Assembly (NCBI RefSeq): GCF_001269885.1
Contig: NZ_LHVH01000032.1
Coordinates: 1-64,000 of the forward strand
Direction of reading: 5' to 3'
Length of the DNA: 64,000 bases
Source of the DNA: Pseudomonas kilonensis
GTDB lineage: Bacteria; Pseudomonadota; Gammaproteobacteria; Pseudomonadales; Pseudomonadaceae
Shown here: positions 25,591 through 35,029 of the stretch, one piece after another
How the letters are laid out: every line of letters starts with the position of its first letter
Position numbering within the stretch: position 1 is the first letter of the stretch
The notes under the pieces: model-generated
Told to the model about the DNA's origin: nothing
Database searches by the model: none
Seen by the model: the letters and a program-made list of their open reading frames with translations, nothing else
Program-made: the position numbers and the translations under genes

Positions 25591-26217
25591 TTACAGGGTC
25601 CCCATCAGATAAACAACGGTGAATACGCAGATCCACACCACGTCCAGGAAGTGCCAGAACAGGCTCAGGCAGCTCAGGCGCGTCTTGTTGGTGGCAGTCA
25701 GGCCGTTTTTATGGACCTGGTACATCATGATCGCCATCCAGATCAGGCCGCTGGTCACGTGCAGGCCGTGAGTGCCGACCAGGGTGAAGAACCCGGACAG
25801 GAAGCCGCTGCGGCTTGGACCGTAGCCTTCGGCGATCAGGATATGGAACTCGTTGATCTCCATGGCGATAAAGCCGGCGCCCAGCAGGAAGGTCATGGCC
25901 AACCAGCCCAGCACCTGGGTTTTCTTGCCCTTGAACAACGCCAGCATGGCGAAGCCGTAGGTGATCGAGCTGAACAGCAGCAGCGCGGTTTCGCCCAGTA
26001 CGTACGGCAGTTCAAAGATGTCGTGGCCCGACGGGCCACCGGCAACGTTGTTTACCAGCACCGCGTACACCGCGAAGATCGACGCAAACAGAATGCAGTC
26101 GGTCATCAGGTAGAGCCAGAAACCGAATACGGTCATCTCGCCCGAGTCGTGGTGATGGTCATCGTGCCCATGGTCATGACCATGGGCGTGTCCAACAGTG
26201 GTCACTAAATTCGACAT
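25591..26217 (-). CDS. cyoC: cytochrome bo3 oxidase subunit III
   Basis: The 208-residue product has five transmembrane helices and a His-rich N-terminus (HAHGHDHGHDDHHHDSGE) typical of CyoC in Pseudomonas. No cofactors. Adjacent to cyoB with three bases between. Confidence 0.95.
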   Translation of the reverse strand: MSNLVTTVGHAHGHDHGHDDHHHDSGEMTVFGFWLYLMTDCILFASIFAVYAVLVNNVAGGPSGHDIFELPYVLGETALLLFSSITYGFAMLALFKGKKTQVLGWLAMTFLLGAGFIAMEINEFHILIAEGYGPSRSGFLSGFFTLVGTHGLHVTSGLIWMAIMMYQVHKNGLTATNKTRLSCLSLFWHFLDVVWICVFTVVYLMGTL

Positions 26218-26220
26218 GGT

Positions 26221-28251
26221 TTAAGCCTGTTCCAACGAGGTTTCAACACGGGTGGCGGTGGCGGGGACTTTCCCGGCCGCTACCAGGCGCTTGTGCTGCT
26301 CGGCTTCGATGCGCTCGATGACATCCACCGGCACCATGTAACCCTGATCGTCACGGGCGGCATGGATAGTGAAGTACACGACAGTGCCAACCAGGCTGGC
26401 GATGGCCAGCCACCAGATGTGCCAGATCATTGCGAAACCGAACACGGTCAGCAGCGCGCCCATGACCACACCGGTAGCGGTGTTGTTGGGCATGTGGATC
26501 GGCTCGTACTTGGCCGGAGCCTGGTACGCAGTGCCGGCTTCCTTGGCTTCGGTGAACGGGTCGATGACGTCTGCTTTGGGCAGTACGGCGAAGTTGTAGA
26601 ACGGCGGTGGCGAAGAGGTCGACCATTCCAGGGTGTGGGCATTCCACGGGTCGCCGTGTTCGCACATGTTCTCTGGCTTGTTGCGATCGCGCACGCTGAC
26701 GTACAACTGGATCAGCTGGCAGGCGATACCGACAGCGATCATCACCGCACCGAACATGGCAACGTACAGGTACGGCACCCACTCAGGGTTGGTGGTGGCG
26801 TTCAGGCGACGAGTCATGCCCATGAAGCCCAGTGCATAGAGCGGCATGAACGCGACGAAGAAGCCCGAGATCCAGAACCAGAACGCTGCCTTGCCCCAAC
26901 CTTCGTGCAGCTTGAAGCCGAACGCTTTCGGGAAGTAGAAGGCGAAGCCGGCGATATAGCCAAACACCGCACCGCCGATGATCACGTTGTGGAAGTGCGC
27001 GATCACGAACAGGCTGTTGTGCAGCACGAAGTCAGCACCTGGAATGGCCAGCAGTACGCCGGTCATGCCGCCGATGGCGAAGGTCACCATGAAGCCCAGG
27101 GTCCACAGCACGTGGCTGGTGAAACGCAGGCGGCCCTGGTAGATGGTGAACAGCCAGTTGAACAGCTTCACACCCGTCGGGATCGAGATCAGCATGGTCG
27201 CCAGGCCGAAGAACGCGTTGACGCTGGCACCCGAGCCCATGGTGAAGAAGTGGTGCAGCCAGACCATGAAGCCCAGCACCGAGATCGCGCCGCTGGCGTA
27301 GATCATCGAGTGGTGGCCGAACAGTTTCTTGCCGGAGAAGGTCGAGATGACTTCGGAGAAAATCCCGAACGCCGGCAGGATCAGGATGTACACCTCAGGG
27401 TGACCCCAGGCCCAGAACAGGTTCACGTACATCATTGGATTGCCACCAAGTTCATTGGTGAAAATGTGGAAATCCATGTAGCGGTCAAGCGTCAGCAGGG
27501 CCAGGGTAGCGGTCAGGATCGGGAACGAAGCGACGATCAGGACGTTGGCCCAGGTGCAGGTCCAGGTGAAGATCGGCATGTCCATCAGCTTCATGCCCGG
27601 GGTACGCATTTTCAGCACGGTGGCGAGGAAGTTGACCCCCGTCAGCGTTGTCCCCAATCCAGATAGCTGTAGCGCCCAGATGTAGTAGTCCATGCCCACG
27701 CCCGGACTGTATTGCAGGCCCGACAGCGGTGGATAGGCAACCCAGCCGGTCTTGGCGAATTCGCCGACGCCCAGGGACAGGTTGATCAGCACCACGCCGG
27801 ACACCAGCAGCCAGAAGCTCAGGGAGTTCAGGAACGGATAGGCAACGTCACGGGCGCCGATCTGCAGCGGCACAGCAAGGTTCATCAGGCCGGTGAAGAA
27901 TGGCATCGCCATGAAGATGATCATGATCACACCGTGGGCGGTGAAGATCTGGTCATAGTGTTCAGGTGGCAGGTAGCCAGGCGAACCCTCGGTGGCCATG
28001 GCCAGTTGGGTACGCATCATGATGGCGTCGGCAAAACCGCGCAGCAGCATGACCATGGCGACGATGATGTACATCACGCCGATTTTCTTGTGGTCGACCG
28101 ACGTCAACCACTCGGTCCACAGGTAGGTCCACTTCTTGAAGTAAGTGATCCCCGCGAACAGCGCCAGACCGCCGAGCGCGATGATGGCGAGGGTCACCAT
28201 GACAATCGGCTCGTGGAACGGGATCGCTTCCCAACTTAATTTACCAAACAT
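26221..28251 (-). CDS. cyoB: cytochrome bo3 oxidase subunit I
   Basis: Catalytic haem-copper oxidase subunit that reduces O2 with electrons from ubiquinol and pumps protons. The 676 residues and about 15 helices match the family. The proton D-channel/haem region and the copper-ligand segment WAWGHPEVYILILPAFG (His-Pro-Glu-Val-Tyr, His-Tyr crosslink) are present, as are the HHFFTMG and HFHNVIIGG motifs. Confidence 0.97.
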   Translation of the reverse strand: MFGKLSWEAIPFHEPIVMVTLAIIALGGLALFAGITYFKKWTYLWTEWLTSVDHKKIGVMYIIVAMVMLLRGFADAIMMRTQLAMATEGSPGYLPPEHYDQIFTAHGVIMIIFMAMPFFTGLMNLAVPLQIGARDVAYPFLNSLSFWLLVSGVVLINLSLGVGEFAKTGWVAYPPLSGLQYSPGVGMDYYIWALQLSGLGTTLTGVNFLATVLKMRTPGMKLMDMPIFTWTCTWANVLIVASFPILTATLALLTLDRYMDFHIFTNELGGNPMMYVNLFWAWGHPEVYILILPAFGIFSEVISTFSGKKLFGHHSMIYASGAISVLGFMVWLHHFFTMGSGASVNAFFGLATMLISIPTGVKLFNWLFTIYQGRLRFTSHVLWTLGFMVTFAIGGMTGVLLAIPGADFVLHNSLFVIAHFHNVIIGGAVFGYIAGFAFYFPKAFGFKLHEGWGKAAFWFWISGFFVAFMPLYALGFMGMTRRLNATTNPEWVPYLYVAMFGAVMIAVGIACQLIQLYVSVRDRNKPENMCEHGDPWNAHTLEWSTSSPPPFYNFAVLPKADVIDPFTEAKEAGTAYQAPAKYEPIHMPNNTATGVVMGALLTVFGFAMIWHIWWLAIASLVGTVVYFTIHAARDDQGYMVPVDVIERIEAEQHKRLVAAGKVPATATRVETSLEQA

Positions 28252-28254
28252 CGT

Positions 28255-29202
28255 TTACTCCTCTGCCCCGGCAGCTGAATGCGAGCTCATGTCCATCCCT
28301 TCCATGTTGTGAGCCACTTCCTTCTCGTTCTTCTCGTGGTGCATCGGCTTGCCCGGATTCATCCCTTCATACTTGTCGATGATGGTCTGGAACAGGTTCG
28401 GCGTAACCGACGAGTAGAGTTCGACTGGGTTGTTCTGGCTCGGTTTGGAAAGGGCTTCGTATTCAGCTTTTTCAAGCTGTTTAGGTGCCTTCTTCACATC
28501 GTTGACCCAGGCGTCGAAATCTTCCTGGGTCGTGGCGATTGCTTTGAACTTCATGCCGGTAAAGCCCGCGCCGCTGTAGTTGGCGGAGATACCGTCGAGT
28601 TCGGCGTTCTGGTTGGCGATCAGGTGCAGCTTGGTCTGCATGCCCGCCATCGCGTAGATCTGGCCACCCAGGCCCGGGATGAAGAACGAGTTCATCACGG
28701 TGTCGGAAGTGACCTTGAAGTTGATCGGCGTATGAGCCGGGAACACGATCTTGTTGACCGTGGCAATGCCTTGCTCTGGATAGATGAACAACCACTTCCA
28801 GTCCATGGAGACCACTTCAATGGTGATCGGCTTGACGTCGGAATCCAGCGGACGATACGGGTCCAGGGCGTGGGTCGACTTGTAGGTGATGTAACCCAGG
28901 GCAATGATGATCAGCACCGGAATAGTCCACACCGCCACTTCGATCTTGGTCGAATGCGACCACTTCGGCGTGTAGGTGGCCTGGGTGTTGGTTGCGCGGT
29001 ACTTCCAGGCGAACAGGAAGGTCATGACGATGACCGGCACAACGACCAGCAACATCAGCAGCGTGGCGGTGATGATCAGGTTTCGCTCATCCAGGCCGAC
29101 CTGGCCCTTGGGATCGAGCAAGGTCATGTTGCAGCCTCCCAGCAGCAACGTGCCGAGCAGCGGCAACAAGCCTAGTAATCGGGGGTACCTGTTTTTACTC
29201 AT
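28255..29202 (-). CDS. cyoA: cytochrome bo3 oxidase subunit II (lipoprotein)
   Basis: A 315-residue subunit II with lipobox LGGC (Cys24), two membrane helices (about 45-65, 85-110) and a periplasmic cupredoxin-like domain without the CuA ligands, as expected for a quinol oxidase. The ATG at 29202 (MSKNRYPRL) follows GAGGTCGTGAG. The C-terminus is His/Glu rich. First gene of cyoABCDE. Confidence 0.95.
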   Translation of the reverse strand: MSKNRYPRLLGLLPLLGTLLLGGCNMTLLDPKGQVGLDERNLIITATLLMLLVVVPVIVMTFLFAWKYRATNTQATYTPKWSHSTKIEVAVWTIPVLIIIALGYITYKSTHALDPYRPLDSDVKPITIEVVSMDWKWLFIYPEQGIATVNKIVFPAHTPINFKVTSDTVMNSFFIPGLGGQIYAMAGMQTKLHLIANQNAELDGISANYSGAGFTGMKFKAIATTQEDFDAWVNDVKKAPKQLEKAEYEALSKPSQNNPVELYSSVTPNLFQTIIDKYEGMNPGKPMHHEKNEKEVAHNMEGMDMSSHSAAGAEE

Positions 29203-29921
29203 CTCACGACCTCTAAAGCAGCTTGCGCAATGCAGTTGGGTTTTGATCGCCAACACTTCACCCTGCCAAGGGTTGGCATTTTCTTGGATTGAATAAGGGC
29301 TGCCCGTCGAACGTCAGCGGCTGTTCGACACATCCTGGGCCAGCAGTGAGTTCTTATTCGTTGGTCAAAGGCCTAGTTCAAGCCCAATTCCATTTGGTGC
29401 GGGTAGTTGGAGGCACCGACACCTTGGGGTCGCATGGGGCGCTGGCGCCCTTCGACCACTCTCGTGCTCAAGCTTGAGCCGGGTCGGAAAATCGGTGCGG
29501 GCGATTGTAGTGAGCTGAGGCGCTGTAGACCATGTCTCATCCCGAAATAATTTTTATCCGATCCGGCAACAATCTTTCGCCGATATTGCAACAAGCCAGC
29601 ATGTTATCGAAATTAATTCTCAACAAGAACCCCAAAAAACGTAGGGCTACTACGCCCGATTTAGACAGCTCGGGGGGATCGCGAGGAGGTTTTTTACCCG
29701 GCAAGCGCCCAGTTTTCGGGGCCTCTGGCACCTGACGCTTCGCTGTTAGAAATGCCTGCTGCAGGCAATACGCAGGTTGCGAAACCAGACGGTTTTTTAT
29801 TACAGGAAGCAGCGCCTAATCGCCCCTGAAAAGGCTGAGCGCCTCAAGATATGTGACAACATGTCGCACATTGTCGCGGCCTATTCTTGCCTCGGATCAA
29901 GGACGATCCGGTTCGAGAGTG
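29203..29921. other. long non-coding gap upstream of cyoA
   Basis: Over 700 bases with no reading frame that looks like a gene. The cyo promoter must lie here. A T/G-rich stretch around 29640-29700 and a short hairpin TGCCAA-CCC-TTGGCA at about 29265-29280 (minus strand) are visible. No ANR/FNR box (TTGAT-N4-ATCAA) was found. Confidence 0.5.
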
Positions 29922-29926
29922 AAACG

Positions 29927-29967
29927 TAAAACGCCCCGGTTCTCCAGGAGAGAAACCGGGGCGTTTC
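29927..29967 (-). terminator. terminator of dsbB
   Basis: On the minus strand AAACGCCCCGGTT-(loop)-AACCGGGGCGTTTTA, 12 bases after the dsbB stop. Confidence 0.82.
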
Positions 29968-29978
29968 ATCAAGGCGTT

Positions 29979-30488
29979 TCAGCGAAGCTGTTTGCGGTTA
30001 CGTGACACCAGCAATGGCACCAGCACCACGGTCAACACGAAGGCCACCAGTGCCCATTGCGCCAGGGACAGTCCCAGGATCGGTGGGTAGGGTGTGGAGC
30101 AAAAGCCATCGACCTGGAACCCCAGCGGGAAAATCTTCGCCAGCGGCAGGTCATCGACAATCGGTTGCCACACGTCGATGCCGCAACTGACCGCGGGGAA
30201 GAACTGGGTGTACACGTGATGCCCTGCCACACCGGCCCCGGCCAGGGCGCTGAGCACCACCAGGCCTTCGAAGATCGTCAGGCTGCGGCGGGTGCGCATG
30301 GCGGCACCGATGAAGGCGAAGATCGCGATCAGCAACAGTGCATAGCGTTGCAGGATACACAGTGGGCACGGTGCCTCACCGAGGGCCACCTGCATGTACA
30401 GCGCACCGCCGATCAGCGCCAGGCAGATCAGCCCCAGTAGCACCAGATAGCGCCGCTCACGGCCTAAGCGCATCATTTCCTCACTCAT
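29979..30488 (-). CDS. dsbB: disulfide bond formation protein DsbB
   Basis: Inner-membrane quinone-coupled oxidase that re-oxidises DsbA. The 169-residue product has four transmembrane helices, the first periplasmic pair CPLC (Cys41/Cys44) and the second pair Cys102/Cys130. The ATG at 30488 follows AAAGGGAAACG; an in-frame ATG seven codons upstream lacks a good site. Confidence 0.94.
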   Translation of the reverse strand: MSEEMMRLGRERRYLVLLGLICLALIGGALYMQVALGEAPCPLCILQRYALLLIAIFAFIGAAMRTRRSLTIFEGLVVLSALAGAGVAGHHVYTQFFPAVSCGIDVWQPIVDDLPLAKIFPLGFQVDGFCSTPYPPILGLSLAQWALVAFVLTVVLVPLLVSRNRKQLR

Positions 30489-30684
30489 TGCGTTTCCCTT
30501 TGTCTGCATGGATCGACGCGCAGCACGGCGACACTCGCGCGCGGTCGGATGCCCGAAGTCTACACGCAGACCATGACAGTGAACGAGCAGCGGGCGTCGA
30601 CATTGAAAGGGGAATAGAGCGCAAGAAGGTTAAGTGCGGATTAATTCTGGTCAGTTGGACCCGGGATGGACCTGCCGCCGCCAT

Positions 30685-30778
30685 CGCGAGCAGGCTCGCT
30701 CCCACAGTTTTTTTGCGGTGTTCACAGGAATCGTGTCCACAGCAAACCCCTTGTGGGAGCGAGCCTGCTCGCGATGAG
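30685..30778. repeat. REPIN
   Basis: ATCGCGAGCAGGCTCGCTCC and TGTGGGAGCGAGCCTGCTCG face each other between dsbB and hmp. The remainder of 30489-30809 shows nothing recognisable. Confidence 0.85.
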
Positions 30779-30809
30779 GCCAACCCGGTTTCCCAAGTTG
30801 GCCGCGACC

Positions 30810-31991
30810 TTATTCCAGCGCTGCCGCCGGCCCGAAGAACTCGTAACGGCTCTGCTGCTCCGGCACGCCCAAGGCCTTGAGGTGGCGCTTGACGGCGCCC
30901 ATGAAGCCCTTCGGTCCTAGGAAATAGGCGTCCAGGTCACGTTGCTGTGGCAGCCATTGCGCCAGTTGTTCCTGGCTCAACAGCCCCACCTTGTCGGCGG
31001 CCGGGCTCAAGCCGTCGTCTTCGTCGTAGCAGTAGAAGCGCTTGAGCTGCGGATGCCGCTTGGCCAGGTCGTCGATCCAGTCACGGAAGGCATGGGCACG
31101 GCCGTTGCGCGCGCAATGAATGAAATGCACCGGCCGCTCGGTTTGCAGCGCCGCCTGCAACATGGCCAGGGTCGGGGTGATGCCAACGCCACCACTGATC
31201 AGCACCAGCGGTTTGTCGCTGGCAGTCAGGTAGAAATCCCCGGACGGCGGGAACAACTGGATGCGGCTGCCGACGTCGAAATGATGATGCAGGTGATTGG
31301 ACACCCGTCCGCCCGGCTCGCGCTTGACGCTGATACGGTATTGACCATTGTCCGCCAGGGCTGACAGTGAATAGTTGCGGCGTACTTCCTCGCCATCGAG
31401 CATGAGCTTCATGCCGATGTACTGGCCCGGCTCGGCCAACAGGATCGGGCCCTTGTCCGCCGGCTCAAAGTAAAACGAAGTGATCTCCGAGCTTTCCTGC
31501 ACCTTGGCCGTCAGGATGAATTCACGCTCGCCACGCCAGCCGCCCGGGGCCTCGGCCTTTTTGTCGTACATGCCGGCTTCGGCGCCGATCAGGATATCGG
31601 CCAACTGATTGTAGGCTGCGCCCCACGCCGCAATCACTTCGGGTGTGGCGATCTCCGCGCCCAGCACTTCGGCGATAGCTCGCAGCAGGCACGAACCGAC
31701 AATCGGGTAATGTTCCGGCAGGATCTGCAGGGCAACGTGCTTGTTGACGATCTTCGCCACCAGGTCGCCCAATTGATCGAGTTGGTCAATGTGCCGCGCA
31801 TACATCAACACACCGTTGGCCAAGGCCCGCGGTTGATCGCCACTGGCCTGGTGAGCCTGGTTGAACAGCGGGCGCACCTGCGGGTATTCGGACAGCATCA
31901 TGCGATAGAAGTGAGTGATCAGCGCCTCACCACCACTTTCAAGCAACGGAACGGTGGAGCGAATGATGGCGCGTTCTTCTCGACTGAGCAT
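30810..31991 (-). CDS. hmp: flavohemoprotein, nitric oxide dioxygenase
   Basis: Oxidises NO to nitrate using O2 and NAD(P)H. The 393-residue product has the globin domain (1-140) with B10 Tyr29, E7 Gln53 and proximal His85, then an FAD domain (RRNYSLSAL) and an NAD domain (LISGGVGITPTLAML). It is divergent from norR; the intergenic region holds NorR boxes and a sigma-54-like promoter. Confidence 0.96.
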   Translation of the reverse strand: MLSREERAIIRSTVPLLESGGEALITHFYRMMLSEYPQVRPLFNQAHQASGDQPRALANGVLMYARHIDQLDQLGDLVAKIVNKHVALQILPEHYPIVGSCLLRAIAEVLGAEIATPEVIAAWGAAYNQLADILIGAEAGMYDKKAEAPGGWRGEREFILTAKVQESSEITSFYFEPADKGPILLAEPGQYIGMKLMLDGEEVRRNYSLSALADNGQYRISVKREPGGRVSNHLHHHFDVGSRIQLFPPSGDFYLTASDKPLVLISGGVGITPTLAMLQAALQTERPVHFIHCARNGRAHAFRDWIDDLAKRHPQLKRFYCYDEDDGLSPAADKVGLLSQEQLAQWLPQQRDLDAYFLGPKGFMGAVKRHLKALGVPEQQSRYEFFGPAAALE

Positions 31992-32035
31992 AGGGTGACT
32001 CCTGGCGTATGACCGATAACAGTTAGGTAAGTCAT

Positions 32036-32051
32036 ATCAGTTTCCATGCCA
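32036..32051 (-). promoter_or_regulatory. candidate sigma-54 promoter of hmp
   Basis: On the minus strand TGGCATGGAAACTGAT fits the -24 element well (TGGCAT) but the -12 element poorly (CTGAT instead of TTGCA). Placed 45 bases before the hmp start. The NorR control makes a sigma-54 promoter expected. Confidence 0.5.
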
Positions 32052-32092
32052 TAAATTTTTGTCTTTAAAATCAGCCAGTTAAAAACAATGTA

Positions 32093-32129
32093 GTCATATC
32101 GACACGGCCAGTCTTATAGTCGTTACGAC
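32093..32129. promoter_or_regulatory. two NorR boxes (GT-N7-AC)
   Basis: GTCATATCGAC (32093-32103) and GTCGTTACGAC (32119-32129) both fit the NorR enhancer consensus GT-(N7)-AC with centres 26 bases apart. The second sits in a near-perfect palindrome, TAGTCGTTACGACTA. They lie between the hmp promoter and norR. Confidence 0.75.
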
Positions 32130-32143
32130 TACATGGAGTCATT

Positions 32144-33700
32144 ATGACCGCAACCGCCCTGCTGACCTCCCTGCTGCCACTGGTGGCCGATCTGTCCCGC
32201 GAACTGCCTGAAGGCGAACGTTATCGGCGCCTGCTCGGCACCTTGCGAACCCTGCTGCCGTGCGATGCGGCGGCGTTGTTGCGCCTGGACGGCGACTGCC
32301 TGGTGCCGCTCGCCGTGGATGGCCTGAGCACCGATACACTGGGCCGGCGATTCCGGGTCAGCGAACACCCGCGCTTCGAAGCGTTGCTGGCCAACCCGCA
32401 ACCCACCCGCTTCGCCGCCGACAGCGGCCTGCCCGATCCGTACGACGGACTGGTCGAGGGGCTCGCCGAGCATCTGGAGGTTCATGACTGCATGGGCTGC
32501 CCGCTGTTCGTCGACGAACGGCCCTGGGGCCTGCTGACCCTGGATTCGCTGGATCCGGAGCGCTTCGAGCCCATCGACCTGAGTGCCCTGCAAGCCTTCG
32601 CCAGCCTCGCCGCCGCCACGGTCAGCGCCGCCGAGCGCATCGAGCGCCTGGCCCTGAAGGCCGAGGACGAGCACCGTCGCGCCGAGGTCTATCGCCAGGC
32701 CAGCGGCCAACAACCTCGCGACATGGTCGGCCAGAGCAAGCCCCACAAGCGCTTGGTGGAAGAGATCGCGCTGGTGGGCGGCAGCGACCTGACGGTATTG
32801 ATCACCGGCGAAACCGGCGTGGGCAAGGAACTGGTCGCCCAGGCCATCCATGCCGCGTCGAAACGTGCCGAGCAGCCACTCATCAGCCTCAATTGCGCCG
32901 CCCTGCCCGATACGCTGGTGGAAAGTGAACTCTTCGGCCATGTACGAGGCGCCTTCACCGGGGCCACGAACGACCGGCACGGCAAGTTCGAACTGGCCGA
33001 CGGTGGCACTCTGTTCCTCGACGAAGTGGGCGAGTTGTCCCTGACCGTCCAGGCCAAGTTGTTGCGGGTACTGCAAAGCGGTCAACTGCAACGCCTGGGC
33101 TCGGACAAGGAACACCGGGTCGATGTGCGCCTGATCGCGGCGACCAATCGCGACCTGGCCGAAGAAGTGCGCAACGGCCGTTACCGGGCCGACTTCTATC
33201 ACCGCTTGAGTGTGTATCCGCTGCAGGTGCCGGCGCTGCGCGATCGCGGCCGGGACGTGCTGCTGCTCAGCGGTTTTTTCCTGGAACACAATCGCTCGCG
33301 CATGGGCCTGGGCAGCCTGCGCCTGACCAGCGACGCCCAGGCCGCGCTGCTGGCCTACGACTGGCCGGGCAATGTGCGCGAACTGGAACACCTGATCGGC
33401 CGCAGCGCCTTGAAGGCCTTGGGCCGGTGCGCGACGCGCCCGAAAATTCTCAGCCTCAGCGCCCAGGACCTGGATTTGCCCCAGGCGCCTGTAGACAGCC
33501 CCACACCTTCGTCCATCAACCCGGTACCGACCGCGCAGGGCATAACAGGGGACTTGCGCGAAGCGGTGGACGAATTCCAGCGCACGCTGATCGCCACTTG
33601 CCTGGAGCGTCACCAGCACAACTGGGCCAGCGCCGCCCGGGAGCTGGGGCTGGACCGGGCGAACCTGGGGCGGATGGCCCGGCGGTTGGGGCTTAAATAA
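32144..33700 (+). CDS. norR: NO-responsive sigma-54 activator NorR
   Basis: A 518-residue enhancer-binding protein: N-terminal GAF domain (about 1-170) with residues in the position of the non-haem iron ligands (Asp98/Asp101, His114-Asp-Cys116, Asp134), AAA+ domain (about 195-430) with Walker A GETGVGKE and sigma-54 contact GAFTGA (269-274), and a Fis-type HTH at the end (NWASAARELGLDRANLGRMARRLGL). It activates hmp when NO binds the iron. Confidence 0.95.
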   Translation: MTATALLTSLLPLVADLSRELPEGERYRRLLGTLRTLLPCDAAALLRLDGDCLVPLAVDGLSTDTLGRRFRVSEHPRFEALLANPQPTRFAADSGLPDPYDGLVEGLAEHLEVHDCMGCPLFVDERPWGLLTLDSLDPERFEPIDLSALQAFASLAAATVSAAERIERLALKAEDEHRRAEVYRQASGQQPRDMVGQSKPHKRLVEEIALVGGSDLTVLITGETGVGKELVAQAIHAASKRAEQPLISLNCAALPDTLVESELFGHVRGAFTGATNDRHGKFELADGGTLFLDEVGELSLTVQAKLLRVLQSGQLQRLGSDKEHRVDVRLIAATNRDLAEEVRNGRYRADFYHRLSVYPLQVPALRDRGRDVLLLSGFFLEHNRSRMGLGSLRLTSDAQAALLAYDWPGNVRELEHLIGRSALKALGRCATRPKILSLSAQDLDLPQAPVDSPTPSSINPVPTAQGITGDLREAVDEFQRTLIATCLERHQHNWASAARELGLDRANLGRMARRLGLK

Positions 33701-33725
33701 TCCCGTCTGTTGCTGCCGACCGCTG

Positions 33726-33880
33726 TTGTGGCGAGGGGATTTATCCCCGCTGGGTTGCGAAGCAGCCCTGAAACCTCTCGCCTCGGAGTACCCGGCTAAA
33801 TGCGTTCAATCTTTCTGGGGGTTGCTACGCAACCCAGCGGGGATAAATCCCCTCGCCACAGATAAATCCCCTCGCCACAA
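33726..33880. repeat. inverted repeat of the GGCGAGGGGATTTATCCCC type with a tandem end
   Basis: Same family as 21385-21518. The right end carries an additional tandem copy of GATAAATCCCCTCGCCACA (33843-33860 and 33861-33879). Located between norR and cheV. Confidence 0.85.
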
Positions 33881-34025
33881 GGTGTGTACTCACAGCTCAT
33901 TGACTTGAAATTGACTGTCGACGGCTTTCGCCCTAAAGCCTGTCCCCAACAAGTCGATAACCCAATATCACAAGCTGTTCTGGCGATCGCTATGCTCGCC
34001 CCACCTTTTTCCACAGAAGGTTTTT

Positions 34026-34928
34026 ATGTCTTCCAACAAAGCCCGCGCAGATTCACTTTCGCTTCTGCTGTTTACCTTGCGCAGCGGCAAGCTGATGGCA
34101 ATCAACCTGCTCAAGGTCAGTGAAATCATTCCCTGCCCACCCTTGACCAAGCTGCCGGAGTCGCATCCGCACGTCAAAGGCATCGCCACCCTGCGCGGGA
34201 CATCGTTGTCGGTGATCGACCTGAGCCGCGCCATTGGCGAGCGGCCCCTGGAAGACCCGGATGGCGGCTGCCTGATCGTCACTGACGTCAGCCGCTCCAA
34301 ACAGGGCTTGCATGTGCAAGCGGTGAGCAAGATCGTGCATTGCCTGACCACCGACATCAAACCGCCGCCCTACGGCTCCGGCGGTGTGCGTTCGTACATC
34401 ACCGGCGTGACCTCGGTGGACGGCACGCTGGTGCAGGTACTGGACATCGAAAAGGTCATCCACGGCATCGCACCGGCACAGATCGAAACCGCGCCGACCG
34501 AACTGAGCATGGAAGACGCCGAGGTGCTGGGCAACGCACGGATCCTGGTGGTCGATGACAGCCAGGTCGCGCTGCAGCAATCGGTGCACACCCTGCGCAA
34601 CCTCGGCCTGCAATGCCACACCGCCCGCAGTGCCAAGGAAGCCATCGAGTGTCTGCTGGACCTGCAAGGCACGGCCGAACAGATCAACCTGATCGTCTCG
34701 GACATCGAGATGTCGGAGATGGACGGGTACGCCCTCACCCGGACCCTGCGCGAAACACCGGACTTCGCCCACCTCTACGTGTTGCTGCACACCTCGCTGG
34801 ACAGCGCCATGAACAGCGAAAAAGCCCGGCTGGCCGGCGCCAACGGTGTGCTCACCAAGTTTTCCTCACCGGAACTGACCAAGTGCCTGATCACGGCGGC
34901 CAAGGCCGTTGCCGAACAAGGTCACTGA
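34026..34928 (+). CDS. cheV: chemotaxis protein CheV
   Basis: A 300-residue coupling protein: CheW-like domain (about 10-160) then a response-regulator receiver domain (about 170-295) with DD pair ILVVDDSQ, phospho-acceptor Asp in LIVSDIEMSEMDGY and Lys in GVLTKFSS. It links chemoreceptors to CheA with adaptation by phosphorylation. GAAGG precedes the ATG. No other chemotaxis gene is near. Confidence 0.93.
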   Translation: MSSNKARADSLSLLLFTLRSGKLMAINLLKVSEIIPCPPLTKLPESHPHVKGIATLRGTSLSVIDLSRAIGERPLEDPDGGCLIVTDVSRSKQGLHVQAVSKIVHCLTTDIKPPPYGSGGVRSYITGVTSVDGTLVQVLDIEKVIHGIAPAQIETAPTELSMEDAEVLGNARILVVDDSQVALQQSVHTLRNLGLQCHTARSAKEAIECLLDLQGTAEQINLIVSDIEMSEMDGYALTRTLRETPDFAHLYVLLHTSLDSAMNSEKARLAGANGVLTKFSSPELTKCLITAAKAVAEQGH

Positions 34929-35029
34929 GTCATATCGGTTGCTCGCTTCTGCGTTCCAGCGCGGGAGCGATCACCGTCCGACAACCTCAGGCATACTCTT
35001 GTCCTGGCTTCCCGGAACAAGGCGCCCTG

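Noticed and set aside
29532..29735. A 67-codon frame in the cyoA-dsbB gap
   Set aside because: Low-complexity, no ribosome site and no recognisable similarity.
32031..32041. A third NorR-like box, GTCATATCAGT
   Set aside because: It ends GT instead of AC and overlaps the proposed -12 element, so it is unlikely to be an enhancer site.
32129..33619. A 496-codon minus-strand frame opposite norR
   Set aside because: Shadow of norR; no family features.
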